Shown: positions 45,609 through 54,449 of the stretch, in pieces
Numbering within the stretch: the first letter of the stretch is position 1
Layout of the letters: every line of letters begins with the position of its first letter
NCBI RefSeq assembly: GCF_024259515.1
Contig: NZ_JANBWE010000003.1
Span: 62,001-126,000 of the forward strand
DNA from: Salirhabdus salicampi
GTDB lineage: Bacteria; Bacillota; Bacilli; Bacillales; Alkalibacillaceae
Length of the DNA: 64,000 bases
Direction: 5' to 3'
Made by a program: the position numbers and the translations under genes
Notes under the pieces: generated by a model
What the model was told of the DNA's origin: nothing
What the model saw: the letters and a program-made list of their open reading frames with translations, nothing else
Databases searched by the model: none

Positions 45609-46070
45609 ATGTCTAAAAGATTTAAAAATAAAGTTGGAGATGTTTTTGAAATTCCTTTAGAAAACAGCGAGATTGGTTATGGGAGAATATTAATTGTTGA
45701 TTACCCAATATTATTTTGCGAATTTTATAGTATAACCCCTTCACAGAAATATACTGTTGAAGAATTAAAGGGTATGGATACAATATTATCAATATGGTGT
45801 TCAAATCATGGTTTAAGTAAAGGGGAATGGAATGTAATAGGTAATATACCTCTGGAGGGAGAAGTGAAACTTCCTTGTTTTTGGAAAAAAGATGTATTTA
45901 ATCCTAATAAAATACTCCTTGTACCTGGGGAATATTTTATGAAGGAAAACGAAGAGGCTTATTCAATAGAGACTACAGAAGAAAATAAGGGAGACTCACA
46001 ACCTTATGGAGTATTTGGACATGATGCAGTAAAGATAAGATATGCACATGAGTTAAAAAGTAACAAATAA
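45609..46070 (+). CDS. Probable Imm26-type immunity protein
   Basis: The 153-residue protein begins MSKRFKNKVGDVFEIPLEN followed by SEIGYGRILIVDY, which resembles the Imm26 pattern (GDvF.IPL...YGrvL). It starts four bases after the stop of the orphan GIY-YIG tip, with a GAGGTGAG ribosome site overlapping that stop. By synteny it protects against that nuclease. The gene looks intact although its toxin lacks a shell, as expected for a retained immunity cassette. Family assignment is moderate. Confidence 0.65.
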   Translation: MSKRFKNKVGDVFEIPLENSEIGYGRILIVDYPILFCEFYSITPSQKYTVEELKGMDTILSIWCSNHGLSKGEWNVIGNIPLEGEVKLPCFWKKDVFNPNKILLVPGEYFMKENEEAYSIETTEENKGDSQPYGVFGHDAVKIRYAHELKSNK

Positions 46071-46084
46071 TTAAATATTAATAT

Positions 46085-46118
46085 AACCTATGGAAGAGAA
46101 CTCCATAGGTTTTTTTAT
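46085..46118 (+). terminator. Terminator of the orphan immunity gene
   Basis: CCTATGGA pairs with TCCATAGG around AGAGAAC, followed by seven T. The rest of the gap to 46382 shows no gene. Confidence 0.92.
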
Positions 46119-46382
46119 GGTATGGAGTGCCGAATAAACGCCTCTTTATTCATAGCTTAAAGATAACTCTTGTAAACCCTAGATGATATTTTGTCAAATT
46201 CTTTAGTACGTACAACACCTTTAAAACATATACCCTATTTACTGAGTTTCATTTCTTGTAAAATAACCAAAATAACCAGATACCTCCATGATTATCCCCA
46301 AATACTTTACCTTCGCTTTCCCCCTGCCTTTTAAATTTTTCGCAACTTTTACGTACATAGAACGATTACTATGGCAAGAGGA

Positions 46383-46583
46383 TTACTCCACCTCAATTAA
46401 CTCCTGAATGTCGATGTCTAACACTTTGCATACTGTTTCTAATGTAGATAGGTAAACTCTGTCCACGTTGTCTGAACAAAGATGGCTTATAGTATTGGGA
46501 CGTAATCCTGTCATTCGTGCTAACTCACGTTGTGAAAGGTCACGTTCTTTAAGAATTTCCTTGAGTTTTATATTGATTGGCAT
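46383..46583 (-). CDS. Small XRE-family (Cro/CI-type) repressor
   Basis: This 66-residue protein (MPINIKLKEILKERDLSQREL) is a single helix-turn-helix domain of the YozG/Cro type. The ATG at 46583 follows AAGGGAG; a longer in-frame start at 46625 lies in the operator region. It is divergent from the second serine recombinase, and repeated TTGTATCGSTAAA sequences lie between the two. It probably represses the recombinase promoter and itself. No XRE gene is next to the intact first unit. Confidence 0.88.
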   Translation of the reverse strand: MPINIKLKEILKERDLSQRELARMTGLRPNTISHLCSDNVDRVYLSTLETVCKVLDIDIQELIEVE

Positions 46584-46616
46584 GGTATCTCCCTTCCTCT
46601 TCTTCATGTTACTTTT

Positions 46617-46678
46617 ACGATACACAATAAATTTGTATCGGTAAAGGGGTTGATTGTATCGCTAAAGCCGCATACAAT
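46617..46678. promoter_or_regulatory. XRE operators and promoter of the second recombinase
   Basis: TTGTATCGGTAAA (46633-46645) and TTGTATCGCTAAA (46654-46666) are direct repeats 21 bp apart. ACGATACA (46617-46624) is an inverted partner. TTGATT (46650-46655) and TACAAT (46673-46678), 17 bp apart, form a rightward promoter that the second repeat covers. Confidence 0.75.
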
Positions 46679-46705
46679 GAATTTATATTAAATATAGCGG
46701 CTAAG

Positions 46706-46733
46706 CGTTACGTTAATCTCAATTAGCGTAACG
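46706..46733. repeat. Inverted repeat CGTTACG-N14-CGTAACG, second unit
   Basis: The same repeat, spacing and position relative to the ribosome site as at 43026-43053. Confidence 0.65.
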
Positions 46734-46748
46734 GAGGGGGAAACTATC

Positions 46749-47525
46749 ATGAATGTTATCGGATATATTCGAGTATCTACACAACGTCAAGCAAGGGATG
46801 GATATAGCCTTGCGTACCAAGAAGATGAAATCAAAGCGTATTGTCAGACTCAAGGATACACGCTATAACGCTTGTTTAAGGACGAGGGTATCAGTGGGGC
46901 TAAAGTCGATGAAGAAACGTTAGAAGTGGACAGATTAGGCTTTCAGGAGATGTTGGAGTATCTATCCCATCATGAGGTGGATTATGTTGTCACGTTGAAT
47001 ACAAGCCGATTATGGCGGTCAGACATTGTGAAAGTGTTAGTTCATCGAGAATTGAAAAAGTATGGGGTAGACATTCGGAGTATTGAACAACCGCAATACA
47101 GTATCCATAAGAAAGACCCTAGCGACTTTTTAATCAATGGCTTAATGGAGTTATTAGACCAATATCAACGATTAGAAATTTCTTGAAAGCTAGGGAGAGG
47201 GCGAAACAAGAAAGCCCCACAGGGTGGCTATGCAGGTGGAAATGTTGCATTAGGTTACAAAGTGGAAAAAGGTAAGAAAAGCCTTGTCATAGATGGCAGA
47301 CAGGCACATACCGTTCAAAGAGTGTTTGACCTAAAGGAACAGTATCCTTTATGGACATTAACACAACTTGCAGAACGATTGAATGAAGAAGGACATCGAA
47401 CGAAACAAGATAAGAGGTTTAGTAAAGTCCAAGTTAAACGGATTTTAGATAGAAAAGCGTTTTATAGTGGGTTATACCGCTATGGTGAAATAGCTGCAAA
47501 TGGCAAACATCAAGCCATTTTATAA
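46749..47525 (+). pseudogene. Short serine recombinase, second copy, two nonsense codons
   Basis: From the ATG at 46749 the frame is 259 codons, the same length as the first copy, and begins MNVIGYIRVSTQRQARDGYS. It is interrupted by TAA at 46866-46868 and TGA at 47184-47186 but has no frameshift. Roughly two thirds of residues match copy 1. The ribosome site GGAGGGGG is intact. The stops fall at non-catalytic positions, so recoding is unlikely and the gene is judged inactive. Confidence 0.9.
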
Positions 47526-47631
47526 CGGTTAACAGATAGAGAATGGATAGGTTTTCGTACCCTTGCGAGTCTCTATGAGACTAACGCTCGACCTAAGGTT
47601 GCCGACATTCTCTGTCTTGCTTTAATCGTTA
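47523..47631 (+). ncRNA. Structured intergenic RNA, copy 2
   Basis: AGAGAATG (47538-47545) pairs with CATTCTCT (47606-47613). GCG-AGTCTC-TAT-GAGACT-AA-CGC (47565-47587) forms the inner hairpin. TAACGGTTAA (47523-47532) can also pair with TTAATCGTTA (47622-47631, one G-T). The inner stem shares no sequence with copy 1 but keeps pairing, flanked by the same conserved blocks. Confidence 0.65.
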
Positions 47632-47659
47632 AAATCTAAAGTAGGGGTGAGGTTTTCTG

Positions 47660-48541
47660 ATGAGAAGAGATAAGTATATTTATATAGGACTAGATTTACA
47701 CAAGTTTCAACATACAGCGGTGATAATGGATTGTTGGAATGAAAAGCTAGGAGAAATAACGTTTCAAAATAAGCCATCCATCTTTCCTGGTTTATTAGAA
47801 TATGTAAATAGGTATCTTACAGAAGAGTTGACCCCTGTATTTGGATTAGAAGATGTGGGCGGTTATGGACGAGGTTTAGCGTTATATCTGATTGAACAAG
47901 GCTACAATGTAAAATTCGTTAATTCCTCTTTGTCCAATGCAGAACGGAACAGCTATGCGATGACACAAAAGAATGATAGTTGGGACGCTCAATGTGTGGC
48001 AAGGGTTTTAATACGTGACCTACCGTATTTGCCTGAAGCTACACCATCAGATATTCATTGGATAATCGCTCAATTGGTTGGTAGAAGAAATGCGATAGTG
48101 AAAGCACAAACAGCATTGAAAAACCAACTGCATATGCAATTAAACTATCATTATCCAAGCTACAAGGATTTCTTTTCAGAAGTGGATGGAAAAACTGCTT
48201 TAGCCTTTTGGGAGAGTTACTCTTCACCATCACATTTGGAGGGGCAAACGGTTGAAGGATTACGGACATTCCTACTTAAAGCGAGTAACAATGCTTGTTC
48301 AACTAGTAAAGCAGAACTGATATTATCCCTTGTTCAATCTGATGGTGAAGTAAAGCGTGAATATCAGACATCTAGAGACTTTATCATTCAAAGCATAGTA
48401 AGAGATATTCGCTTTAAAAAACAGGAAATCAAGAAGGTAGATAAAGAGTTAAAGGTAACTATTCAGACATTAGGTTATAATTTTTTAGTGTTTTTAAAGT
48501 GCGTACACTTTAAAAAATATACCCTACTAGCCCCTACTTAG
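47660..48541 (+). pseudogene. IS110-family transposase, second copy, truncated
   Basis: The N-terminal RuvC-like domain is intact (GLDLHKFQHTAVI, FGLEDVGGYG, NDSWDAQCVA), but similarity to copy 1 stops at KELKVTIQTLGYN (~residue 274), exactly between the two domains. The last ~19 codons come from unrelated sequence. The missing Transposase_20 half lies just downstream in opposite orientation. The start at 47660 follows GGGGTGAGG. Confidence 0.88.
48491..48516. repeat. Perfect palindrome at the IS110 break point
   Basis: TTTTTAAAGTG, CGTA, CACTTTAAAAA: 11-bp arms around 4 bases. It lies where the second IS110 gene loses similarity and before the inverted 3' half begins. Confidence 0.8.
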
Positions 48542-48829
48542 ATCTCCCTTCATTTAACTTCTGATTGTAGTAAGTATGGAACACAGGATTACGAGGGATT
48601 TGACTACCTTTACATACTTGTACTTGTTGCACAGCTAAGTTGTAAAGGATGTCATATAACTTACGATTTCCTTGCTTGGTTTTCTTCATCATTTCTCTAC
48701 CGCCCGACCCTATTTAATAGGGGCTATTCCTGCATATCTTGCGAGTTTATCAGAAGTTGCGAAACGATGAATGTCACTTATTTTTGCAATTAAAGCGGAG
48801 GAAGTCACAGTATCAATTCCAAGCATAGT
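48534..48829 (-). pseudogene. Inverted 3' half of an IS110 transposase
   Basis: Read on the minus strand, the segment encodes MLGIDTVTSSALIAKISDIH, KLARYAGIAPI, then after a lesion KQGNRKLYDILYNLAVQQ and YYNQKLNEG, matching the Transposase_20 half of copy 1 in order. It begins at the residue where the truncated plus-strand copy ends, so it is probably the missing half, inverted in place. A stop and a frameshift make it non-functional. Confidence 0.82.
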
Positions 48830-48950
48830 CAAAGACAGCACTAAAGCAGAATTAAAGCTATCGAAGGCGAAGTTATTTGATGGGGTTCCTATGAATTGTG
48901 AAATAGATGCTTTTTTTAGAGTTAAAGCTGCTAAAGTGTTATTTGATTAA
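48830..48950 (+). pseudogene. Scrap of a second rhs C-terminus
   Basis: AAAGACAGCACTAAA and AAGCTATCGAAGGCGAAG match the pre-toxin segment KTALKAGSKLSK of the big rhs gene (near 41475-41520) with one base deleted. It continues as a short frame, LFDGVPMNCEIDAFFRV.., ending TAA at 48948-48950. It directly abuts the inverted IS110 piece. The remaining bases to 49067 show nothing clear. Confidence 0.65.
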
Positions 48951-49067
48951 ACTTTTCATAAATAAACACCCTAAAAGTTAAAGTTTAACCTTCAGGATGC
49001 GGTAACATGTCGAAAATTCTTCAAAAAGTGTTAGAGCTGGTGTGAGAATCAGAAACTCCCACTTGTA

Positions 49068-50267
49068 TTAATCTAAGTTAACTAAGATGAAACATTGATC
49101 ATCATCAATGTTTATATCCTCTTGATGAATTGTGTGGATGAGTTCATGCTTCAGACTTGTTAAAGAACGGTTTCGGTTTTCTTTCAATATAGTATGTAAA
49201 AAGCTTGCATCATAAGGGTCAACGACACCGTCTGTATAAAGAAGCAACTTACAACCAGGCTTGTATGTAAACGACTTCGATTCAAAAGAAATGCCTTCTA
49301 TCGTACCAATAGGAGGTGTTTTTGTTTTTAATTCTTGTTGTTTACCGCTCGTATCCTGCCAGATAGCAGGAGGATGTCCTGCATTGACGAATTGAACTTC
49401 CTTCTTCTTTGTATCAATAACAAGATAAATAGCTGTACAATAATGCCAAGCTTCTTCATCATTTCGAAACAGAGTATGTAAGTGTTTATCAAGTTCCTTC
49501 ATTACAATATCTGCTGTTACACCTCTCGTAATGAGACGTTGAAATAAGGAATGAAGGGACATTGTAACTAAAGCTGATGAAATTCCGTGTCCCATGACAT
49601 CTAACAAAATGATTCCGTAACGGTTGTCATCAATTTGATAAAAGCCATATAAGTCCCCAGATAATTCACTTGACGCTTTATAATAAGATTCAATTTGAAT
49701 GTCTTTGTTAATAATGGGAGCAGTTAACGAAGTTTCTTGAATCTTCTTCGCTAACTGCAACTCTTTTTGTGTTTCATGTTTAAATTTTTGATTTTGTTCA
49801 TTTAACGCAATTAACTCTTCTTGCTTGTCCTCTAACGTTCTCAATGTATTTTGTAACTCAGTATTGATTTTATCTTTTTCTTTTAAAGCAGTTTCTGCTT
49901 TCTTTTTTGCTATTAACAATTCATCTTCATATTCATTACGCTTTTCCATTGGAATGAGAACACATTCAACGGATTTACTGTTGCCTCGTTGATGAGCATT
50001 TATGAGAACGGGTATCTCTTTACCATCACTTGATATAAGTGATATATACATTTCCTCCACTTGTTTTTCAACGTTTATAAGTGGGGTGAAATATAATTGA
50101 AAAAACAAACGGGCAGGAACAGACAAAATGTTATTCATATGTTTTCCCTTTAACTGATCAAACGAATAATTTAATTTGTCTAGTAATGTTTCATTGATTG
50201 TATGTATATGGCCTTCGTTATCTAATGTTAAGTATCCACATGGTGCATAATTCAAAAGTTCATCCAT
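49068..50267 (-). CDS. rsbP: Energy-stress phosphatase RsbP (PAS + PP2C)
   Basis: The 399-residue protein has an N-terminal PAS domain (~1-110), a coiled-coil linker (~115-175) and a SpoIIE-type PP2C phosphatase (~180-399) with metal motifs SSELSGDLYGFY, LLDVMGHGISS and YTDGVVDP. In B. subtilis RsbP dephosphorylates the anti-anti-sigma factor RsbV under energy stress and so activates sigma-B. It lies 45 bases after rsbQ, as in B. subtilis. The start at ATG 50267 has only a weak ribosome site. Confidence 0.92.
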   Translation of the reverse strand: MDELLNYAPCGYLTLDNEGHIHTINETLLDKLNYSFDQLKGKHMNNILSVPARLFFQLYFTPLINVEKQVEEMYISLISSDGKEIPVLINAHQRGNSKSVECVLIPMEKRNEYEDELLIAKKKAETALKEKDKINTELQNTLRTLEDKQEELIALNEQNQKFKHETQKELQLAKKIQETSLTAPIINKDIQIESYYKASSELSGDLYGFYQIDDNRYGIILLDVMGHGISSALVTMSLHSLFQRLITRGVTADIVMKELDKHLHTLFRNDEEAWHYCTAIYLVIDTKKKEVQFVNAGHPPAIWQDTSGKQQELKTKTPPIGTIEGISFESKSFTYKPGCKLLLYTDGVVDPYDASFLHTILKENRNRSLTSLKHELIHTIHQEDINIDDDQCFILVNLD

Positions 50268-50312
50268 CCAATTCGGCCCCTATTCTTACTGAACAGTTTT
50301 AACAGACGTATC

Positions 50313-51110
50313 CTATAAGTATTCGCGAATTAATTGTACTGTTTCCTCAGGGTGACTCATATGAGGACAGTGTCCAGTTGCTTTCATATATTTTAACGTA
50401 CTATTGGGCAAGTTTGCATGCATGTACTCTCCTACAACATTAGGAGCAATAATATCCTTAGAACATTGCAAAATGAGTGATGGAACAGTTACCTTTGGTA
50501 AGTCTTCCCGATTATCAGCAAAAAAAGTCGCCTCGGCAAAATGACGTGCAACAATAGGGTCTGTAGAGCAGAAACGATCTTCTAAATCCTTTGTTACATT
50601 TGTCTTGTCAGAGTTCTTCATCAATGTACCGGCAAAAACATTCGTCCATCCTATGTAATTCTTTTCCATCATTTCAATTAAGCCTACTAAGTCTTCTTTT
50701 TCAAACCCGCCCATATATTCAGGTGGATCATTTAAATAACAAGGTGATGGTCCAATCATGACGAGATCGGAAAAGTAATCCGGTTCACGCAATGAAGCGA
50801 TAAGACCAATCATACTTCCCACCGAGTGACCAACTAATATTGCATCCTTTACGTTTAGTGATTCACATACGTCTAAAACATCTTGAGCATATCCGACAAG
50901 TTCACTGTATTTTTCCGGGTCAAATGCAGTTATGTCAGATTCTCCCAACCCGACATAGTCAAACAAGATCACCTTATAATCTTGTTCAAACGCTGCAGCT
51001 ACATCCCGCCATACGGTTTGATCACAGCCAAATCCAGGAGCAAAGATGATAGGTTGTGTTCCTTTACCTTTTACTATTACATTATTACGAGAAATAATAT
51101 TATGGTTCAT
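50313..51110 (-). CDS. rsbQ: RsbP activator RsbQ (alpha/beta hydrolase)
   Basis: The 265-residue protein is a close RsbQ homologue: [21 protein letters not shown], nucleophile GHSVGS (S96), [19 protein letters not shown] and the histidine in [12 protein letters not shown]. RsbQ supplies or processes a hydrophobic cofactor that RsbP needs. The pair rsbQ-rsbP forms one operon on the minus strand; the other sigma-B genes are not in this window. Confidence 0.95.
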   Translation of the reverse strand: MNHNIISRNNVIVKGKGTQPIIFAPGFGCDQTVWRDVAAAFEQDYKVILFDYVGLGESDITAFDPEKYSELVGYAQDVLDVCESLNVKDAILVGHSVGSMIGLIASLREPDYFSDLVMIGPSPCYLNDPPEYMGGFEKEDLVGLIEMMEKNYIGWTNVFAGTLMKNSDKTNVTKDLEDRFCSTDPIVARHFAEATFFADNREDLPKVTVPSLILQCSKDIIAPNVVGEYMHANLPNSTLKYMKATGHCPHMSHPEETVQLIREYL

Positions 51111-51255
51111 CGATAATTCTCCTTCAACTATATGTATTCACGCTCTAAATAGAAGAAATATTCCAACGATTATTATATCTAATAATACTTCAATATTCTA
51201 AAGAAAACTCCTTCATCTTTTTTTATGTAAATGTTAAGCATCTGTCATACGCCCT

Positions 51256-51304
51256 AAAAAAGACGAACTTTTAATCAAAACTATGCAAATTATGTTCGTA
51301 GTTT
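51256..51304. promoter_or_regulatory. Inverted pair of PurBoxes upstream of purT
   Basis: AAAAAGACGAACTTTTA (51256-51272) and, on the opposite strand, AAACTACGAACATAAT (within 51287-51304) each match the PurR box AWWWCCGAACWWT with about one mismatch in the core. PurR represses purine genes when adenine supply is high and needs two inverted boxes. Confidence 0.7.
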
Positions 51305-51316
51305 TACGATAAATAG

Positions 51317-51346
51317 TTGCGATATAAAAGGGTTTGACGTTATGAT
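51317..51346 (+). promoter_or_regulatory. Promoter of purT
   Basis: TTGCGA (-35) and TATGAT (-10, 51341-51346) are separated by 18 bp. The PurBoxes lie just upstream. The leader is ~25 bases and contains no purine riboswitch. Confidence 0.6.
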
Positions 51347-51374
51347 ATATACGTAAACCGAACGGGGGGATAAA

Positions 51375-52559
51375 ATGTACGGAGCACCAAAACAAACAAA
51401 TGCGAAAAAACTACTACTTTTAGGGTCAGGGGAATTAGGGAAGGAAGTCATGATTGAAGCACAACGATTTGGCATTGAGACAATCGCGGTGGATCGATAT
51501 GAAGAAGCACCTGCAATGCAAGTTGCCCATCGTTTTCATGTAATTGATATGCTTAATGGTCAACAGTTACGTAAAGTGATCGAGCAAGAAAAGCCAGATT
51601 ACATCGTGCCAGAAATTGAAGCAATTGCTACTGATACGCTTTTGGAACTGGAAAGTGAAGGGTATAATGTCGTGCCGACAGCATATGCAACGAAATTAAC
51701 TATGGATCGTGAAGGGATTCGCCGCTTAGCAGCTGAAAAATTAGGTCTTCCTACAGCTAAATATGAATTCGCGAATACATTAGAGGAACTAAAGGAAGCC
51801 GTTAAAAAGATAGGTACACCTTGTGTCATTAAACCGATTATGAGTTCATCCGGAAAAGGTCAAACCGTTTGCCGTACACCGGGAGATGCTGAAAACTCCT
51901 GGATGGAGGCAATCCAAGATGGACGCGGTAACCAAAGTCGGGTGATAGTTGAGGAGTTTATTTCATTTGATTCTGAAATTACATTATTAACGGTTCGTTC
52001 TTCTTCTGGTACAACATATTGTTCACCAATCGGTCATGTTCAGCAAGATGGCGACTATATCGAGTCTTGGCAGCCTCATCCAATGACCGAAAAACAAATA
52101 AAGGAATCAGAACTTATTGCGAAAACAATTACCGATGAACTTGGAGGATATGGTGTATTCGGTGTGGAATTGTTTATTACTTCTAAAGGTGTGTATTTTA
52201 GTGAAGTATCACCTCGACCTCATGATACTGGGATGGTCACGTTAGCAACCCAAGACCAGTCAGAGTTTGCTCTTCATGTTCGAGCTGTTTTAGGTTTTCC
52301 GGTAACGGCAGTAGAACTTCTTTCAACAGGATCGAGCAGAGCTATTAAAGCAGCGAAAGAAAGTAACCATTATCAAATTTCAGGAGTCAGGGATGCCTTA
52401 ACTGACCCTCATATACAAGTGCGTGTTTTTGGAAAACCTAATACAAATGTTGGTCGTCGTATGGGAGTTGTGTTAAGTAAGGCTGAAACAGTAGAACAAG
52501 CTCGTCAACATGCTAAGGAAGCCGGAGAAAAAATTGGCATGTACTATTATGAAAATTAG
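51375..52559 (+). CDS. purT: Formate-dependent GAR transformylase PurT
   Basis: This 394-residue ATP-grasp enzyme shows [41 protein letters not shown] and [15 protein letters not shown]. It uses formate and ATP to formylate glycinamide ribonucleotide, the folate-independent version of the PurN step of purine synthesis. Its formate use fits the neighbouring OFA-type transporter and formate dehydrogenase. The ATG follows GGGGGG (51364-51369). Regulation by PurR is suggested by the PurBoxes. Confidence 0.97.
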   Translation: MYGAPKQTNAKKLLLLGSGELGKEVMIEAQRFGIETIAVDRYEEAPAMQVAHRFHVIDMLNGQQLRKVIEQEKPDYIVPEIEAIATDTLLELESEGYNVVPTAYATKLTMDREGIRRLAAEKLGLPTAKYEFANTLEELKEAVKKIGTPCVIKPIMSSSGKGQTVCRTPGDAENSWMEAIQDGRGNQSRVIVEEFISFDSEITLLTVRSSSGTTYCSPIGHVQQDGDYIESWQPHPMTEKQIKESELIAKTITDELGGYGVFGVELFITSKGVYFSEVSPRPHDTGMVTLATQDQSEFALHVRAVLGFPVTAVELLSTGSSRAIKAAKESNHYQISGVRDALTDPHIQVRVFGKPNTNVGRRMGVVLSKAETVEQARQHAKEAGEKIGMYYYEN

Positions 52560-52587
52560 CTTTATAAAAGAATGAGAATGATGTAAG

Positions 52588-52620
52588 AAGACTAAGTCAC
52601 ATGACTTGGTCTTTTTTTTT
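52588..52620 (+). terminator. Intrinsic terminator of purT
   Basis: AGACTAAGTCA pairs with TGACTTGGTCT (one G-T) and is followed by nine T. Confidence 0.92.
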
Positions 52621-52772
52621 ATTATACGCAAAGGTCACTTGTTCATGTAATTCAAGCTTTAGCAATTTTGGTAAAAGAAGGACTGCACATCAATGCCTAA
52701 TTTCTATAAATGTGGTTACTACTAAGATAAGAGTTAGATAAGTGATATAAGAAAAAAAGAAAGGAGAACGAT

Positions 52773-54014
52773 ATGAAGAAAAATCGATGGTTAATTGCTG
52801 TTTCAGCAGTTTTCATACATCTATCCATTGGTTCAGTATACGCTTATAGTGTATTTCAAACACCTTTAAATCAATCACTTGGTTGGGATTATTCAGCGGT
52901 AACGACAGCTTTTACGATAGCTATTTTCTTCTTAGGCCTTTCGGCAGCTTTTTTCGGGCGTTTTGTTGAGAAGCGCGGTCCTCGGGTTTCTGCCTTTGTA
53001 GCCGCAGTATTATATGGTGCTGGATTAATCGGTACAGGTTTTGCGATTAGTATGGAATCGTTAATCGGATTTTACTTTACGTACGGTGTTCTCGGTGGCT
53101 TTGGTCTTGGGATTGGTTATATTTCACCCGTTTCAACATTAGTAAAGTGGTTCCCTGACCGAAGAGGTTTAGCAACCGGGATGGCTGTGTTCGGTTTTGG
53201 TGCAGGATCATTAATTGCAAGCCCTGTTGCTGCAAGGTTAATGGATACAGTGGGGATTCCAACAACGTTTTATATCCTTGGTGGAACGTACTTTATATTA
53301 ATGAGTTTGGGTGCCTCTTATATTGCGAAACCACCAGAAGACTGGGCTCCCGCGGCAGCAAAAGAAAAGACTGATGAGGGCGAAGTTGTAAAACGACCAG
53401 ATTTAGCTCAATTAACAGCTAACGAAGCGATTAAAACGAGACGATTTTATTTACTGTGGTGGATGATGTTCATTAACATCTCATCGGGTATTATGTTGAT
53501 ATCTGTAGCATCTCCGATGGCTCAAGAGATAGTTGGTTTAACAGCAATTGGTGCAGCAACCATTGTAGGTGTAATGGGGCTATTCAATGGTGCTGGTCGT
53601 ATTGGCTGGTCTACGTTATCGGACTATATAGGAAGAGGTAATGTATTTTTAGTGTTCTTCTCAATCCAACTCGTCGCCTTTTTAATTTTACCTTTTGCAA
53701 CGAATGCGATTATGTTCCAAATCCTTATGTATTTAATTGTTTCAATATACGGAGGAGGATTTGCCTCATTACCAGCGTTTATTGGTGATTTATTTGGTAC
53801 GAAGCAATTAGGAGCTATTCATGGATATTTGCTTACAGCGTGGGCAATGGCCGGTGTTGTTGGACCAATGATGGTATCCTTCCTTCGGGAAGCTACTGAC
53901 TCCTACAGTATGACCTTTTACATTTTCGCCTTTTTAATTGCAACTGCTCTTGTGACAAGTATCTTCATGAAGAGAGATATAAAGGCGGTTCGTGAAGAAA
54001 AAGCAGCAAGCTAA
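52773..54014 (+). CDS. OFA-family MFS transporter (oxalate/formate/pyruvate type)
   Basis: The 413-residue protein has twelve helices and OFA-family signatures: HLSIGSVYAYSVFQTPL in helix 1, GGFGLGIGYISPVSTLVKWFPDRRGLA between helices 4 and 5 and a second-half FIGDLFGTKQLGAIHG. OFA members exchange oxalate and formate or move pyruvate and lactate; the substrate cannot be read from sequence. The location between purT and formate dehydrogenase makes formate plausible. The ATG follows AAAGGAGAA. Confidence 0.88.
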   Translation: MKKNRWLIAVSAVFIHLSIGSVYAYSVFQTPLNQSLGWDYSAVTTAFTIAIFFLGLSAAFFGRFVEKRGPRVSAFVAAVLYGAGLIGTGFAISMESLIGFYFTYGVLGGFGLGIGYISPVSTLVKWFPDRRGLATGMAVFGFGAGSLIASPVAARLMDTVGIPTTFYILGGTYFILMSLGASYIAKPPEDWAPAAAKEKTDEGEVVKRPDLAQLTANEAIKTRRFYLLWWMMFINISSGIMLISVASPMAQEIVGLTAIGAATIVGVMGLFNGAGRIGWSTLSDYIGRGNVFLVFFSIQLVAFLILPFATNAIMFQILMYLIVSIYGGGFASLPAFIGDLFGTKQLGAIHGYLLTAWAMAGVVGPMMVSFLREATDSYSMTFYIFAFLIATALVTSIFMKRDIKAVREEKAAS

Positions 54015-54034
54015 TAACTGTATAACCATAGATG

Positions 54035-54060
54035 AGGCCGGTCATGAAGACCGGCCTTTC
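54035..54060. terminator. Terminator hairpin between convergent genes
   Basis: AGGCCGGTC pairs with GACCGGCCT around ATGAA, followed by TTC. It separates the transporter gene from the small minus-strand genes. Confidence 0.82.
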
Positions 54061-54063
54061 ATG

Positions 54064-54198
54064 TTATTCTATATCTGACGTAGGATGAATTAAATGTTCG
54101 GAACATTCCGGGCAAACATCAAGAATGTCGTATTGTTCGTGTTTCTCACCCTTAGAACCTTCTTCTACTCGGCCACAAACTTCACAAATTCTTGCCAT
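54064..54198 (-). CDS. Tiny two-CxxC zinc-ribbon protein
   Basis: A 44-residue frame starts MARICEVCGRVEEGSKGEKH and continues to CPECSEHLIHPTSDIE. The CEVC and CPEC pairs, 23 residues apart, form a zinc ribbon. AAAGGAGG lies eight bases before the ATG, an excellent ribosome site, so the gene is very likely expressed. It follows fdh-yrhD-HMA on the same strand and may be the last gene of that operon. Function unknown. Confidence 0.82.
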   Translation of the reverse strand: MARICEVCGRVEEGSKGEKHEQYDILDVCPECSEHLIHPTSDIE

Positions 54199-54212
54199 TC
54201 AAGAAGCCTCCT

Positions 54213-54434
54213 TTACAGCTCATTTTCAAGTTTATGTGCCTCATACCCGACATCAATAATCGCTTGTTGGAAATCATGTAAAGCACCAGCATCTTCGTCA
54301 TAAGAAATGATAACTTCATTCGTCTGTGTATTCACTTTTACGTTACGAACACCCCATACATCAAGTAAAGCTTCACCTAATTTCTGTTCATCTTCTTTTT
54401 TCAGGTTTGGAACTGAAAATTTATGCGTAATCAA
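54213..54434 (-). CDS. HMA-like small protein without metal cysteines
   Basis: The 73-residue protein (MITHKFSVPNLKKEDEQKL) has the beta-alpha-beta pattern of heavy-metal-associated domains: VRNVKVNTQTNEVIISYD and ALHDFQQAIIDVGYEAHKL. The usual CxxC is absent, so it should not bind metal in the classical way. It sits 15 bases after yrhD in the formate dehydrogenase cluster, so a role in cofactor assembly or subunit contact is possible but unsupported. Confidence 0.75.
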   Translation of the reverse strand: MITHKFSVPNLKKEDEQKLGEALLDVWGVRNVKVNTQTNEVIISYDEDAGALHDFQQAIIDVGYEAHKLENEL

Positions 54435-54449
54435 TGGTACACCACCTGA

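Noticed and set aside
46866-47186. In-frame TAA and TGA of the second serine recombinase as recoded codons
   Set aside because: One is TAA, neither is at a redox or catalytic residue, and the linked IS110 gene is also broken, so simple decay explains them.
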